Below, one piece after another: positions 9,695 through 17,797 of a stretch of 64,000 nucleotides of DNA (within the stretch, counting starts at the first letter, position 1; every line of letters starts with the position of its first letter). The position numbers were made by a program, and so were the translations under genes. The stretch spans positions 1,178,001 through 1,242,000 of the forward strand of contig NZ_CP123907.1 in assembly GCF_033783015.1 (NCBI RefSeq), read 5' to 3'. Under the pieces are notes generated by a model. That model made no database searches, was not told where the DNA came from, and saw only the letters and a program-made list of their open reading frames with translations. The DNA comes from Corynebacterium sp. 21KM1197. GTDB lineage: Bacteria > Actinomycetota > Actinomycetes > Mycobacteriales > Mycobacteriaceae.

Positions 9695-10531
9695 TTAGCT
9701 AGCAGCGATGATTTCCGAGGTCTTGGCCACGCCCAGGTCCGTCATGTGGATGGGTACGTTGCGGGGCTGGCCGAAGTCGATGGCGGCGCCGTACCAGCGC
9801 TCGCCGTCGGGGGCGCACATGCCGTGGCCCATCGAGGCGGAGCGCAGGTCGATGTACTGCACCCCGGCCTGGGCGGCGGCGTCGCGGTTCATCGCCTCGG
9901 CCATGTTCTCAAGATCGGTGGACAGTGGAATCCCCTCGAAGGAATGGATATTGTTGCCCAGCTGGATCAGGCAGGTGCCCTTGTTATCGGAGATGGAGGG
10001 GTACCCCACCACCTTGATGGCGGCGTTGGGGGCGGCCTGGCGGATACGGCCGATCTGTGCCGTCATGGCGGCCACGTAGTTGCGGTGAATCTCCTCCGGG
10101 CTCTTGCGGTCCGCGAGGTTGAGGTAAGTGTCATTAAAGCCGATCTGAATGAGCACCTCGCGGGTCTGATTATCCAGGGCGCCCTGCGCGATGGCGTCGT
10201 TGATCTGCGCGTCAATGCGCTTGCCACCGGTGGACACGGAGGCTCCGGGGCAGGAGTAATCCTTGGCTTCCATTCCCTTGATCCGGGCCACCTGCTTGAC
10301 CATGCCGTTGGGGTCGGTGGCGCAGTTGTTATGCACGTTGGGCTTCTGCTCCTCCGGGATGGGCAGTCCGGCGGAGAGGTGATCGAGTGCGCGCGGGTTG
10401 GCCATCACGGAATCACCAAAGCCCACCAGGGCGTTGGGGGAAGCGGTGGCGGGCACGGCTGCCACTCCCAGCGCGACGGTGGCGGAGGCGGCCAGGATCG
10501 TGGCGCGCTGACACAGGGAACGGATACTCAT
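9695..10531 (-). CDS. Secreted GDSL/SGNH esterase, 278 aa
   Basis: A signal peptide (basic MSIRSLCQR, hydrophobic core to residue 28, cleavage near ATA-SPN) is followed by an SGNH hydrolase domain. Block I is GFGDSVMAN with nucleophile Ser41; block II glycine is in CPGAS (Gly96); block III is GFND with Asn133; the catalytic His is His262 in IHMTDLG, close to Asp265. Cys70, Cys94, Cys187 and Cys239 are well placed for two disulfides, as expected for an exported protein. The ATG has a GAGGAAAG ribosome site. It is the first gene of an operon with the FadD-like ligase, suggesting release of an acyl chain outside the cell and activation inside; this is inference. Confidence 0.88.
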   Translation of the reverse strand: MSIRSLCQRATILAASATVALGVAAVPATASPNALVGFGDSVMANPRALDHLSAGLPIPEEQKPNVHNNCATDPNGMVKQVARIKGMEAKDYSCPGASVSTGGKRIDAQINDAIAQGALDNQTREVLIQIGFNDTYLNLADRKSPEEIHRNYVAAMTAQIGRIRQAAPNAAIKVVGYPSISDNKGTCLIQLGNNIHSFEGIPLSTDLENMAEAMNRDAAAQAGVQYIDLRSASMGHGMCAPDGERWYGAAIDFGQPRNVPIHMTDLGVAKTSEIIAAS

Positions 10532-10792
10532 GGATGCTTTCCTCTGGGGTACGGCGTGATATGTACGGGGTAGATGTTACTGCTGTTAATCAAAAGGGCT
10601 CAAGGGGCCATCCTAGCGCGGTGTTATTTTGCTTCCAAAATGGCGAGTGGCCTGGGTGGTCAACGGCGTGTGAGTCACACCGAAGACATCGCGCAGCGGG
10701 ACCTATCCGTTACTCAGGGCGTTTAAAACGCTACGGAAGAGCGATTTATTTTCACGGCCTGAACTGGGAAAATAGTAGAAGTTTGCCAAAAG
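10532..10792. promoter_or_regulatory. Divergent control region between the GDSL esterase and metF
   Basis: This 261-base stretch holds no convincing gene. Two perfect 13-bp palindromes of the form 6+1+6 lie 51 bp apart centre to centre: GTGTGAGTCACAC (10668-10680) and GCGTTTAAAACGC (10719-10731). The first resembles a GlxR site but has a 1-nt instead of a 6-nt centre. They may be operators for either divergent gene. A small open frame over 10561-10821 has no ribosome site and unlikely composition. Confidence 0.4.
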
Positions 10793-10808
10793 TGTACCGC
10801 ACGGTCTG
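10793..10808 (+). promoter_or_regulatory. Weak McbR-like site upstream of metF
   Basis: TGTACCGCACGGTCTG matches the minus-strand reading of the perfect metK site (TAGACCGCTTGGTCTA) at 11 of 16 positions, keeping the ACCGC and GGTCT cores. It lies about 25 bp before the riboswitch, where a metF -35 element would be; a possible -10 is TAGGCT (10819-10824). metF is a known McbR target in C. glutamicum. Confidence 0.5.
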
Positions 10809-10833
10809 TCTTGTGCTCTAGGCTGAGCAGCAA

Positions 10834-10921
10834 CCTATTCAGAGCGGCCGAGAGACCCGGCTCTACGACGCCGCAGCAACCCCCAGAGCCCTGGAAGGGT
10901 GCTACAGCCAGGTTCGATAGG
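10834..10921 (+). ncRNA. SAM riboswitch (SAM-I/SAM-IV clan) in the metF leader
   Basis: The leader has the SAM-I-clan core in order: GAGCGGC, GAGAGA, GACGCCGC and GCAACC, then a P3 stem, then GGGTGCTAC. A P1 helix is closed by CCTAT (10834-10838) and ATAGG (10917-10921), and P2 by GCGGC/GCCGC. The SAM-I P4 hairpin seems missing between GGTGCTAC and the P1 3' strand, so the element may be SAM-IV or SAM-I/IV; I do not assign the subclass. The P1 3' strand runs directly into the ribosome site (AGGGAG, 10919-10924) of metF at 10930, which suggests that SAM binding hides the Shine-Dalgarno. No terminator hairpin is seen. Confidence 0.88.
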
Positions 10922-10929
10922 GAGCAGCC

Positions 10930-11997
10930 ATGTCTACCGCACACTTGTACATCGGGTACCGCCCCGGTGTTCGATCGGATACCCCCACGGTGTCCTTCGA
11001 GCTTTACCCGCCTCGTAGCCCCTCCCGGGGGTCCGGGGTGTGGGCCGGAATCGGGAGGCTCATTGACACCGCCCCCGATTACGTCTCCGTCACCTATGGC
11101 GCGGCGGGTAAGAGCACCGATACCCGCGACCGCTCTGTTCAGGTACTCCTCAACGTCCTCGATCGGCACCGGGACCTCCCGGCCGTGGCGCACCTGACCT
11201 GCCTGGGCTCCACGCGAGAGGAACTCACCCTGCTGGTGCGTCTGCTCCTGCGAGCCGGAATCCGAGATTTCTTGGCGCTGCGTGGCGATCCCCCTGGTGG
11301 TGACCCCCACTATCAGCCCCCGGCGGGTGGCCCCACCCGCGCGGTGGAGTTGGTGCGGTTGATTCGGGAGATCGCCGCCGAGGAACTGCCCCTGGGCGTG
11401 GGGCGAGGATACAACGGGGCCGGTGCCGCCAGCGCCGCGCGCCCGGAGGATTATGTGTCCATCGCGGTGGCGGCCTATCCCGCCACCGGCGGCCAGGCCC
11501 GCGCCAATGACATCGCGGCGTTGGCGGAAAAGGAGCAGGCCGGGGCCGATTATGCCATCACGCAGGTGTTCTACTCCCCCGAGGAATACGCCTCGATGGT
11601 GCGCGAACTCAGCATGGTGGGATCGAGGTTGCCCATTGTGCCGGGGATCATGCCGCTGCACGATCTCAAGCGTCTGCGCACGATGGAAAAACTGGCCGGG
11701 ATTCCGGTACCCAAGCACATCGAGCGCATCTTCTCCCAGACCACCAGCCCGGAACGTTTGGTGCGAGATACCTTGAGCGCCACCGTGGAACTCATCGGTG
11801 GTGTGCTGGACGCCGGTGCCCCGGGAATCCACCTCTATACCTTCAACCGTCCTCGGCCCACGCTGGACATTCTGGAATATCTCCGAGCCTCGGGGTATCT
11901 GGGCAGGAACACGGGGGTACGCACCCCCAGCGACCCACACGTGGATACGGAATTGGTATCCCTCGCCCTGCGCCGCATGACCCCTAGTTACTACTGA
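10930..11997 (+). CDS. metF: Methylenetetrahydrofolate reductase
   Basis: MetF reduces 5,10-methylene-THF to 5-methyl-THF with FAD, supplying the methyl group used by MetE. At 355 aa the protein has the expected TIM-barrel signatures: SFELYPPRS near the start, DYVSVTYGA, HLTCLG, FLALRGDPP and a C-terminal GIHLYTFNR. The ATG at 10930 sits directly behind the SAM riboswitch and its AGGGAG ribosome site. metE follows after 29 nt in the same direction, so metF-metE is a methionine-synthesis operon controlled by SAM level. In C. glutamicum metF and metE are at separate places, so this linkage is a feature of this lineage. Confidence 0.97.
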   Translation: MSTAHLYIGYRPGVRSDTPTVSFELYPPRSPSRGSGVWAGIGRLIDTAPDYVSVTYGAAGKSTDTRDRSVQVLLNVLDRHRDLPAVAHLTCLGSTREELTLLVRLLLRAGIRDFLALRGDPPGGDPHYQPPAGGPTRAVELVRLIREIAAEELPLGVGRGYNGAGAASAARPEDYVSIAVAAYPATGGQARANDIAALAEKEQAGADYAITQVFYSPEEYASMVRELSMVGSRLPIVPGIMPLHDLKRLRTMEKLAGIPVPKHIERIFSQTTSPERLVRDTLSATVELIGGVLDAGAPGIHLYTFNRPRPTLDILEYLRASGYLGRNTGVRTPSDPHVDTELVSLALRRMTPSYY

Positions 11998-12026
11998 TTA
12001 TTTCCGCACACAGAAAGGCAACGATC

Positions 12027-14375
12027 ATGACCCGTTTTCCCTCCGCCACCGTGCTGGGCTACCCCCGCATTGGGGCTAACCGCGAACTCAAGCGTGCCCT
12101 GGAATCCTTCTGGTCCGGGCGCGGAGGCAACCCGGCCGAGACCGCCGAGGAACTGCGCACCACCCGCACGCAGCGCCTGGTGGACCTGGGACTGAGCGAT
12201 AGCGCCGGGGTGCCCGAGGACTTCAGCTATTACGATCAGGTCCTGGACATCACCATCGCCACCGGCGCGCTGCCCAGCCGCTTCGCCCCGGAGCGCGAGG
12301 TGCTGGAGGCGCAGGCCGCCACCCCGGAGTCGGAGGAGGCCCTGCGCGCGCAGTTCACGGTGGCGCGCGGCCAGGGAGACCGCCCGGCGCTGGAACTGAC
12401 CAAGTGGTTTGACTCCAATTACCACTACCTCGTGCCGGAGATCGGCCCGGAAACGGCCTTTGCCTGGTTGGGTTCCCCCCGCGTGCACACCGCGCAGCGC
12501 CTGGGTGGCCAGGTTCGCCCCGTGCTGGTGGGCCCGGTGACCTTCCTCGCCCTGGCCAAGGCCAGCGAGGAAGCCCCTGAGGGATATAACCCCCTGGATC
12601 GCCTCGATGATCTGCTGGCGGTGTACGCCCAGTACCTCGGCGCGCTCAAGGAGGCCGGCGTGGAGTGGGTGCAGCTCGACGAGCCCGCGCTGGTCACCGA
12701 CCGCCACCGCACCCCTCAGGAGCGCGCCGCCCTCTTGGACGCGCTGCGCCGGGCCTACGCGACCCTGGCCACGGCGCAGGCCCCGCAGTTGGCGGTGGCG
12801 CTGACCTACGGGCACGCCTTCGACGCCGTGGATGCCCTGGCCGAGACTAACGTGCAGGTCGTGATCATCGACGTCGTGCGCGGTGCCGTCCCCGGTGCCG
12901 CCGAGTTGGAGCGCTGGGCCACGAGCCTGGCGGGCAAGACGCTGGGCGTGGGTGTGGTCTCCGGCCGCAACATCTGGCGCGCCGACCTCGACGAGGCCCT
13001 GAGCACCCTGCGCACCGTCAAGGCTGGTCTGGGCGAGCACGTGGAGGTGGCGGTGACCACGTCCACCTCCCTGCAACACGTGCCGCACGACGCCGAGCGG
13101 GAGACCCAGCTCGACGAGCAGTTGCGCTCCTGGCTTGCCTTCGCGGATCAGAAGGTCCGCGAGGTCGCGGTGCTGGCGCGCGGCCTGGCCGAGGGCGACG
13201 AGGCCATCGCGGAGGATCTCACGGCTGCCCGCGCGGCGGCGGCCTCCCGCGCGGCGCACCCGGGCGTCGAAAAGCAGGAGGTGCGGCAGGCGACGGCCGC
13301 AGTGACCGAGGAGCAGCGCACGCGCGGCGACGCCACCGAGCGCCACGAGGCGCAGGCCGCGGCGTTGGGCCTGCCGGTGCTACCCACCACCACCATCGGT
13401 TCCTTCCCGCAGACCGACGAGATTCGCCGCGCCCGCGCCGCGCACCGCAGCGGCAAGATCGACGATCAGGCCTATGAGGAGGCCATGAAGAAGGAGATCG
13501 CAGAGGTCATCGCGGCGCAGGAGGAGATCGGGCTGGACGTGCTGGTGCACGGCGAGGCCGAGCGCAACGACATGGTGCAGTACTTTGCGGAGAACTTCGA
13601 GGGCTTTGCCACGACCACCCACGGCTGGGTGCAGTCCTACGGCTCCCGCTGCACGCGCCCCTCGATCCTGTGGGGCGATGTGACCCGTCCGCAGGCGATC
13701 ACCGTGGAGTGGTCCCGCTACGCGCAGTCGCTGAGCGAGCGCCCCGTCAAGGGCATGCTCACCGGCCCGGTGACCATCATGGCGTGGTCCTTTGTGCGCG
13801 AGGATATTCCCTGGGGCGAGGTGGCGGACCAACTTGGCCTGGCGCTGCGCGCCGAGGTGAGCGACCTGGAGGCCGCCGGGATCAAGGTGATCCAGGTGGA
13901 TGAGCCCGCGATCCGCGAGCTGCTCCCCCTCCGCGAGGAGGACCGCGAGGAATACCTGGAGTGGTCGGTGGGTTCCTTCCGCCTGGCCACCGCCGGGGCC
14001 GCCCCGGCCACCAGCATTCACACGCACCTGTGCTACTCGGACTTTGCCACCATCGTCGATGCCATCGACCGCCTGGACGCGGACGTGACCTCCATCGAGG
14101 CCTCCCGTTCCAAGCTCAAGGTGCTGCCCGCCGTGGCCGAGCACGGATTCCACCGGGGCCTGGGCCCCGGCGTGTGGGACATTCACTCCGCGCGCGTGCC
14201 CTCCACTGAGGAGATCGTGGAACTGCTGCGCGTGGCCGTGGGTGCGTTGAACCCGCAGCAGGTGTGGGTGAACCCGGACTGCGGGCTCAAGACCCGTGGC
14301 TGGGAGGAAACCTCCGCTACCCTGCGCAACCTGGTCGAGGCCACCACCATCGTTCGGGGTGACCTGAACAACTAG
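12027..14375 (+). CDS. metE: Cobalamin-independent methionine synthase
   Basis: MetE transfers the methyl group of 5-methyl-THF (triglutamate) to homocysteine, making methionine without B12. The 782-aa protein has the two-barrel layout: N-terminal LGYPRIGANRELK, then the C-terminal catalytic barrel from about residue 450 (TTTIGSFPQTDEIR). Zinc ligands are visible: His667 and Cys669 in IHTHLCYSDF and Cys752 in NPDCGLKTRGW. It is cotranscribed with metF (29-nt gap with an AAAGG ribosome site), so it shares the SAM riboswitch at least through transcription and coupling. A strong hairpin that starts 8 nt after the stop leads into the transporter gene. Confidence 0.97.
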   Translation: MTRFPSATVLGYPRIGANRELKRALESFWSGRGGNPAETAEELRTTRTQRLVDLGLSDSAGVPEDFSYYDQVLDITIATGALPSRFAPEREVLEAQAATPESEEALRAQFTVARGQGDRPALELTKWFDSNYHYLVPEIGPETAFAWLGSPRVHTAQRLGGQVRPVLVGPVTFLALAKASEEAPEGYNPLDRLDDLLAVYAQYLGALKEAGVEWVQLDEPALVTDRHRTPQERAALLDALRRAYATLATAQAPQLAVALTYGHAFDAVDALAETNVQVVIIDVVRGAVPGAAELERWATSLAGKTLGVGVVSGRNIWRADLDEALSTLRTVKAGLGEHVEVAVTTSTSLQHVPHDAERETQLDEQLRSWLAFADQKVREVAVLARGLAEGDEAIAEDLTAARAAAASRAAHPGVEKQEVRQATAAVTEEQRTRGDATERHEAQAAALGLPVLPTTTIGSFPQTDEIRRARAAHRSGKIDDQAYEEAMKKEIAEVIAAQEEIGLDVLVHGEAERNDMVQYFAENFEGFATTTHGWVQSYGSRCTRPSILWGDVTRPQAITVEWSRYAQSLSERPVKGMLTGPVTIMAWSFVREDIPWGEVADQLGLALRAEVSDLEAAGIKVIQVDEPAIRELLPLREEDREEYLEWSVGSFRLATAGAAPATSIHTHLCYSDFATIVDAIDRLDADVTSIEASRSKLKVLPAVAEHGFHRGLGPGVWDIHSARVPSTEEIVELLRVAVGALNPQQVWVNPDCGLKTRGWEETSATLRNLVEATTIVRGDLNN

Positions 14376-14382
14376 GGGGATT

Positions 14383-14427
14383 ATGCTCATGGTCACATCT
14401 TCTGGGAGGGAGCGTGACCATGAGCAT
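14383..14427 (+). promoter_or_regulatory. 14-bp perfect inverted repeat enclosing the kgtP ribosome site and start codon
   Basis: ATGCTCATGGTCAC (14383-14396) and GTGACCATGAGCAT (14414-14427) are perfectly complementary with a 17-nt loop. The loop carries the GGGAGGG ribosome site, and both candidate start codons (GTG 14414, ATG 14420) lie in the 3' stem. There is no U-run after it, so it is not a classic terminator. It could gate translation of the transporter, mark the end of metE mRNA, or be a protein binding site on DNA. Confidence 0.7.
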
Positions 14428-15763
14428 CGGTTCCGATACGTCTGTTTCATCTGGGCACAAGCCCACGATGAGCACCGCTCGCACCATCGTTGCCGCCTCC
14501 AGCGGCAACCTGGTGGAGTGGTTCGACTTTTATATCTACGCCTTTTTCAGCGTGTACTTTGCCGATAAGTTCTTCACCGGCACTGGGGAAACGGGCGCAC
14601 TGCTGAAATCCGCCGCCGTGTTCTTTGTGGGTTTCCTCATGCGGCCCCTGGGTGGTTATATCTTTGGCCGGATCGCGGATAGGCACGGCCGGAAGAACTC
14701 CATGCTCATCGCCATCATCATGATGTGCACCGGCTCCCTGCTCATGGCGATCCTGCCCACCGCGGAAACAGTGGGCGTCCTGGCCCCGGTTCTGCTGCTC
14801 CTGGTGCGCTGCCTCCAAGGTATCTCCGTGGGCGGGGAATACGGCTCCACAGCCACCTACATGTCCGAGGTGGCCGCCGAGAACCGGCGCGGTTTTTATT
14901 CCAGCTTCCAGTACGTCACGCTCATCGGCGGGCAATTATTGGCCAGCCTGCTGGCGGTGGTCATGACGTTCTTCCTTACGGAGGAGGAGATCGCTAATGG
15001 CTGGTGGCGGCTGCCCTTTGTGATCGGGGCCTGCGCCGCCGTGGTGGCGTTGTGGTTGCGCTCCCACCTGCACGAGACGGCCTCGGCGGAAAGCCGCAAC
15101 GCCTCCTCCGCGGGGAGTTTCCGCGAGGTGCTGGCCCACCCCCGCGCCTTCTGGGTGGTGTTGGGGATTACGGCGGCGGGATCGCTTTCCTTTTATACCT
15201 TCACCACGTATATGCAGAAGTATCTGATTAACACGGGTGGTTTTGCCAAGGCCGACGTAGCCCAGGCGATGACGCTGTGTCTCTTCCTTTTCATGCTCCT
15301 GCAACCGGCCATCGGCGCGTTTTCGGACAGGATCGGCCGCAAGAACTCCATGCTGATCTTTGTTGTGGGAATGGTGCTGATTCCGGTGCCGCTCTTTGCT
15401 TTCCTCGGCGGCCAGGAATCCCTCGTGGCCTGCATGGCGGGGATCATGGTGGCGATGTTCTTCTTAAGTTTTTATACCTCGGTATCCGGGATCGTAAAGG
15501 CGGAGATGTTCCCGGCCCACATTCGGGGCCTGGGCGTGGGCTTTACCTACGCGATCGCCAATTCCCTCTTTGGCGGCTCGGCGGAGTCCATTGCCCTGGG
15601 GCTCAAGGATATGGGTTGGGCCTGGGCCTTCCCCTGGTATGTGGTGGCGATCTGCGTTCTGGGTCTGATTGCGGTGTGCTTCATGCGGGATAACCGGCAA
15701 CACTCCACCATTGATGGCAAGGGGGAGGCGTGGGAAAACCGGCACGATCGTGCGGGTTTGTAG
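14414..15763 (+). CDS. kgtP: KgtP-like 2-oxoglutarate:H+ symporter (MHS family MFS), 449 aa
   Basis: Major facilitator of the metabolite:H+ symporter group with 12 predicted membrane segments. The resemblance to E. coli KgtP is strong along the whole length: ASSGNLVEWFDFY, the A-motif region GRIADRHGRKNSM, SVGGEYGSTATYMSEVA, FYSSFQYVTLIGGQLLA, FYTFTTYMQKYL and SGIVKAEMFPAHIRGLGVG. Import of 2-oxoglutarate or a similar dicarboxylate is therefore the best guess. The start is GTG 14414 or ATG 14420; ATG 14468 (MSTARTIVAASS) is also possible. All but the last lie in the hairpin described separately. It is 38 nt after metE and probably partly cotranscribed with it; why a 2-oxoglutarate carrier would follow methionine genes is unclear. 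Confidence 0.88.
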   Translation: MTMSIGSDTSVSSGHKPTMSTARTIVAASSGNLVEWFDFYIYAFFSVYFADKFFTGTGETGALLKSAAVFFVGFLMRPLGGYIFGRIADRHGRKNSMLIAIIMMCTGSLLMAILPTAETVGVLAPVLLLLVRCLQGISVGGEYGSTATYMSEVAAENRRGFYSSFQYVTLIGGQLLASLLAVVMTFFLTEEEIANGWWRLPFVIGACAAVVALWLRSHLHETASAESRNASSAGSFREVLAHPRAFWVVLGITAAGSLSFYTFTTYMQKYLINTGGFAKADVAQAMTLCLFLFMLLQPAIGAFSDRIGRKNSMLIFVVGMVLIPVPLFAFLGGQESLVACMAGIMVAMFFLSFYTSVSGIVKAEMFPAHIRGLGVGFTYAIANSLFGGSAESIALGLKDMGWAWAFPWYVVAICVLGLIAVCFMRDNRQHSTIDGKGEAWENRHDRAGL

Positions 15764-15772
15764 GAGGGGTGC

Positions 15773-15820
15773 CTCCATATGATCGGAGCATTATGCTCCG
15801 ATCATATGGAGTATTTTTCT
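15773..15820 (+). terminator. Rho-independent terminator after kgtP
   Basis: An 18-bp perfect stem (15773-15790 with 15794-15811, 3-nt loop) is followed by TATTTTTCT. It begins 10 nt after the kgtP stop and should end the metF-metE-kgtP transcript. The next 98 bases up to the convergent exporter gene are AT-rich and hold nothing recognisable. Confidence 0.92.
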
Positions 15821-15918
15821 GCATTTTAGTATATTAATAATGCTTTGGTTTGCGATGGAAGAATCCGGGTATGTGTGGCCGGTGATGAGCAGCGTATTCA
15901 AGTGGAAATGCTGCATCT

Positions 15919-16800
15919 TTACCCGGCTCGCCGCGATCCCACGGTGGTGCCAATGCTCGCGCTAATCACCAGGGCCACGGCTAACCATTGCCCCGCTCCC
16001 AATCCCTGGCCCAGCACCAGCCACCCCACGATGGCGGCAAAGGCGGGTTCGAGGCTCAATAAGATGCCAAAGACCCCGCGCGGCATTCTCCGCAGCGCCC
16101 CCATTTCCAGGGCGTAGGGAATTACGGAGCCCAAAAGCCCGGTAAGCAGCGCGAGCACTAAGAGCGTGGGGCTGCTCAGCAGGGTTGCGGCACCCTCAAT
16201 TCCAAACGGCAGGGGTACGAGCGCTCCCACCGCCATCGCCACGGCCAGTCCGCCTAGCCCCGGCACCTTTGCCCCCACGGTGGAACTGGCCAGGATATAG
16301 CACACCCAGAATCCTCCCGCGATGAGCGCGAGGATAATCCCGGTCACGCTCAGGCTTCCCGAGGCGAGAAAGGCATCCTTGCCGAGCAGGCCAATGCCGA
16401 TCAGGGCGATGAATACCCACGCGAGGTCGAGGACACGCCGGGACAGCGCGGCCGCGAGAAGAAGCGGGCCTAAGAACTCCACGGTGACGGCGATGCCGAG
16501 GGGAATGTGCTCCAGAGAGGCGTAGAAAAAACTATTCATCGCCCCCAGCGAGAGGCCGAGGAAGATCACGCTGCGCCAGGTGCTGGCCGTCCAGGTTCCC
16601 ACCGAGGGGCGGGCGATGAGGAGCAGGATCAGGGCGGCAAAGGTCAGGCGCACCGTGGTGGTGCCCCAGGCCCCGGCGTGCGGGAAGAGCCGCGTGGCGA
16701 TGGCCGCGCCCCATTGCAGGGATAGGCATGAGCCCATCACCATGAGGATGCCTAGGGGTTGGGTTTTATGGTTCATGTCTCCGAGTATGCGCCGCGCCAT
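15919..16800 (-). CDS. EamA/RhtA-type metabolite exporter, 10 membrane segments
   Basis: The protein (293 aa) is a drug/metabolite transporter superfamily member with two EamA repeats, ten hydrophobic segments and the family's LSLEPAFAAIVGWLVLGQ sequence in the last repeat. It resembles RhtA-type threonine/homoserine exporters. The ATG at 16800 has a weak AGAAG site; ATG 16776 (MNHKTQPLG) would give 285 aa. It is transcribed away from a LysR regulator 61 nt upstream, the usual arrangement of an amino-acid exporter and its ligand-responsive activator (compare LysE-LysG). The exported substrate cannot be read from the sequence; homoserine or threonine would fit the methionine neighbourhood but this is only inference. 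Confidence 0.82.
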   Translation of the reverse strand: MARRILGDMNHKTQPLGILMVMGSCLSLQWGAAIATRLFPHAGAWGTTTVRLTFAALILLLIARPSVGTWTASTWRSVIFLGLSLGAMNSFFYASLEHIPLGIAVTVEFLGPLLLAAALSRRVLDLAWVFIALIGIGLLGKDAFLASGSLSVTGIILALIAGGFWVCYILASSTVGAKVPGLGGLAVAMAVGALVPLPFGIEGAATLLSSPTLLVLALLTGLLGSVIPYALEMGALRRMPRGVFGILLSLEPAFAAIVGWLVLGQGLGAGQWLAVALVISASIGTTVGSRRAG

Positions 16801-16861
16801 AATGTAACTTCTAGCGATAGTTTCTTAAGATTTAGTGCAAGAAAATCTGCGAGGTTTGTTG

Positions 16862-17797
16862 ATGGAGATGAGTATGGCCCGCTTGCGCATGCTGGTGGAA
16901 CTCCGCAGGCAGGGCACCATCACCAAGGTGGCGCAAACGCTCCACTACACCCATTCCGCCGTTTCGCAGCAGTTGCAGAAACTAGAGCGAGAGGCCGGAT
17001 ACCCCCTCCTGGAAAAGGTGGGGCGCAACGTGCGGTTCACGCAGCAGGGAGAAATCCTCGCGGATTATGCGGAGAAAATCCTCCTGCTTGCCGACGACGC
17101 CTCGGTGGCCCTCGCCACCGCCACCGACCAGGTGCGCGGCACCCTGCGCGTGGCCTCCTTTCAAACGGCCCTGGCCACCCTGGCGCCGAGGGCGCTCAAT
17201 GCCCTGGCCGAGGATTACCCCGACCTCGGCGTGGAGATATATCAGCGCGAGGTAGAAAGCGCGATCGAGGGACTCCTGCGTGGGGAGTTCGACGTGATTC
17301 TGGGAGAGACGTATGAGAACATCGACGTCCCCCTCCCCCAGGCACTGCACCGCGAGGAGATATTTTCCGATCCCCTCCGCCTGATCTTGCCGCGCTCCGG
17401 CCCGCTGGGAACTGCGGTGGAGACGATGAGCGATCTCGCGCAGTATCCCTGGGCTATTGATCCCGCCCATCTTATCTTTGGCCGCTGGGCGCGGGAATAC
17501 TGCCGTGGGTATGGCTTCGAGCCGCGCGTGCTTTTTGAAACCCCCGATCCGTTCTTGCAGATATACCTCGCCCGCGAGGGGCACGCCGTGACCATTGTGC
17601 CCGCACTCCTTGCCGCGCACTTTCGCAAGGAGGTGCAGGTGCTCCCCCTGGCGGGAAAACCCTCTCGCACCCTCTACTCCGCGGTGCGCAATGGGCACGA
17701 AAATAGCCCCGCGATCAGGGTCTTTCGGGCGGCCGTTGCCGAGGCCGCCCGCGACCTCAGCCCGCTTACTTCCGCCTACGGATCTCCCCGTAATTGA
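16862..17797 (+). CDS. LysR-family transcriptional regulator, divergent from the exporter
   Basis: The protein (311 aa from the chosen start) has the winged helix-turn-helix of LysR regulators in the first 60 residues (GTITKVAQTLHYTHSAVSQQLQKLEREAG) and a periplasmic-binding-like effector domain from about residue 90. The ATG at 16862 has a GAGG site 7 nt upstream; GTG 16835 and ATG 16874 are alternatives. It probably controls the divergent EamA exporter through the short shared promoter. Its last 32 bases overlap the 3' end of the convergent metallo-beta-lactamase-like gene. Confidence 0.85.
   Translation: MEMSMARLRMLVELRRQGTITKVAQTLHYTHSAVSQQLQKLEREAGYPLLEKVGRNVRFTQQGEILADYAEKILLLADDASVALATATDQVRGTLRVASFQTALATLAPRALNALAEDYPDLGVEIYQREVESAIEGLLRGEFDVILGETYENIDVPLPQALHREEIFSDPLRLILPRSGPLGTAVETMSDLAQYPWAIDPAHLIFGRWAREYCRGYGFEPRVLFETPDPFLQIYLAREGHAVTIVPALLAAHFRKEVQVLPLAGKPSRTLYSAVRNGHENSPAIRVFRAAVAEAARDLSPLTSAYGSPRN

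Noticed and set aside
10668..10680. A GlxR (CRP-type) site
   Set aside because: GlxR needs TGTGA-N6-TCACA; here the spacer is one base, so the halves are too close.
15821..15918. A small gene in the AT-rich gap after kgtP
   Set aside because: A 40-codon frame from the ATG near 15839 has no ribosome site and a random-looking product; it runs into the convergent exporter gene.
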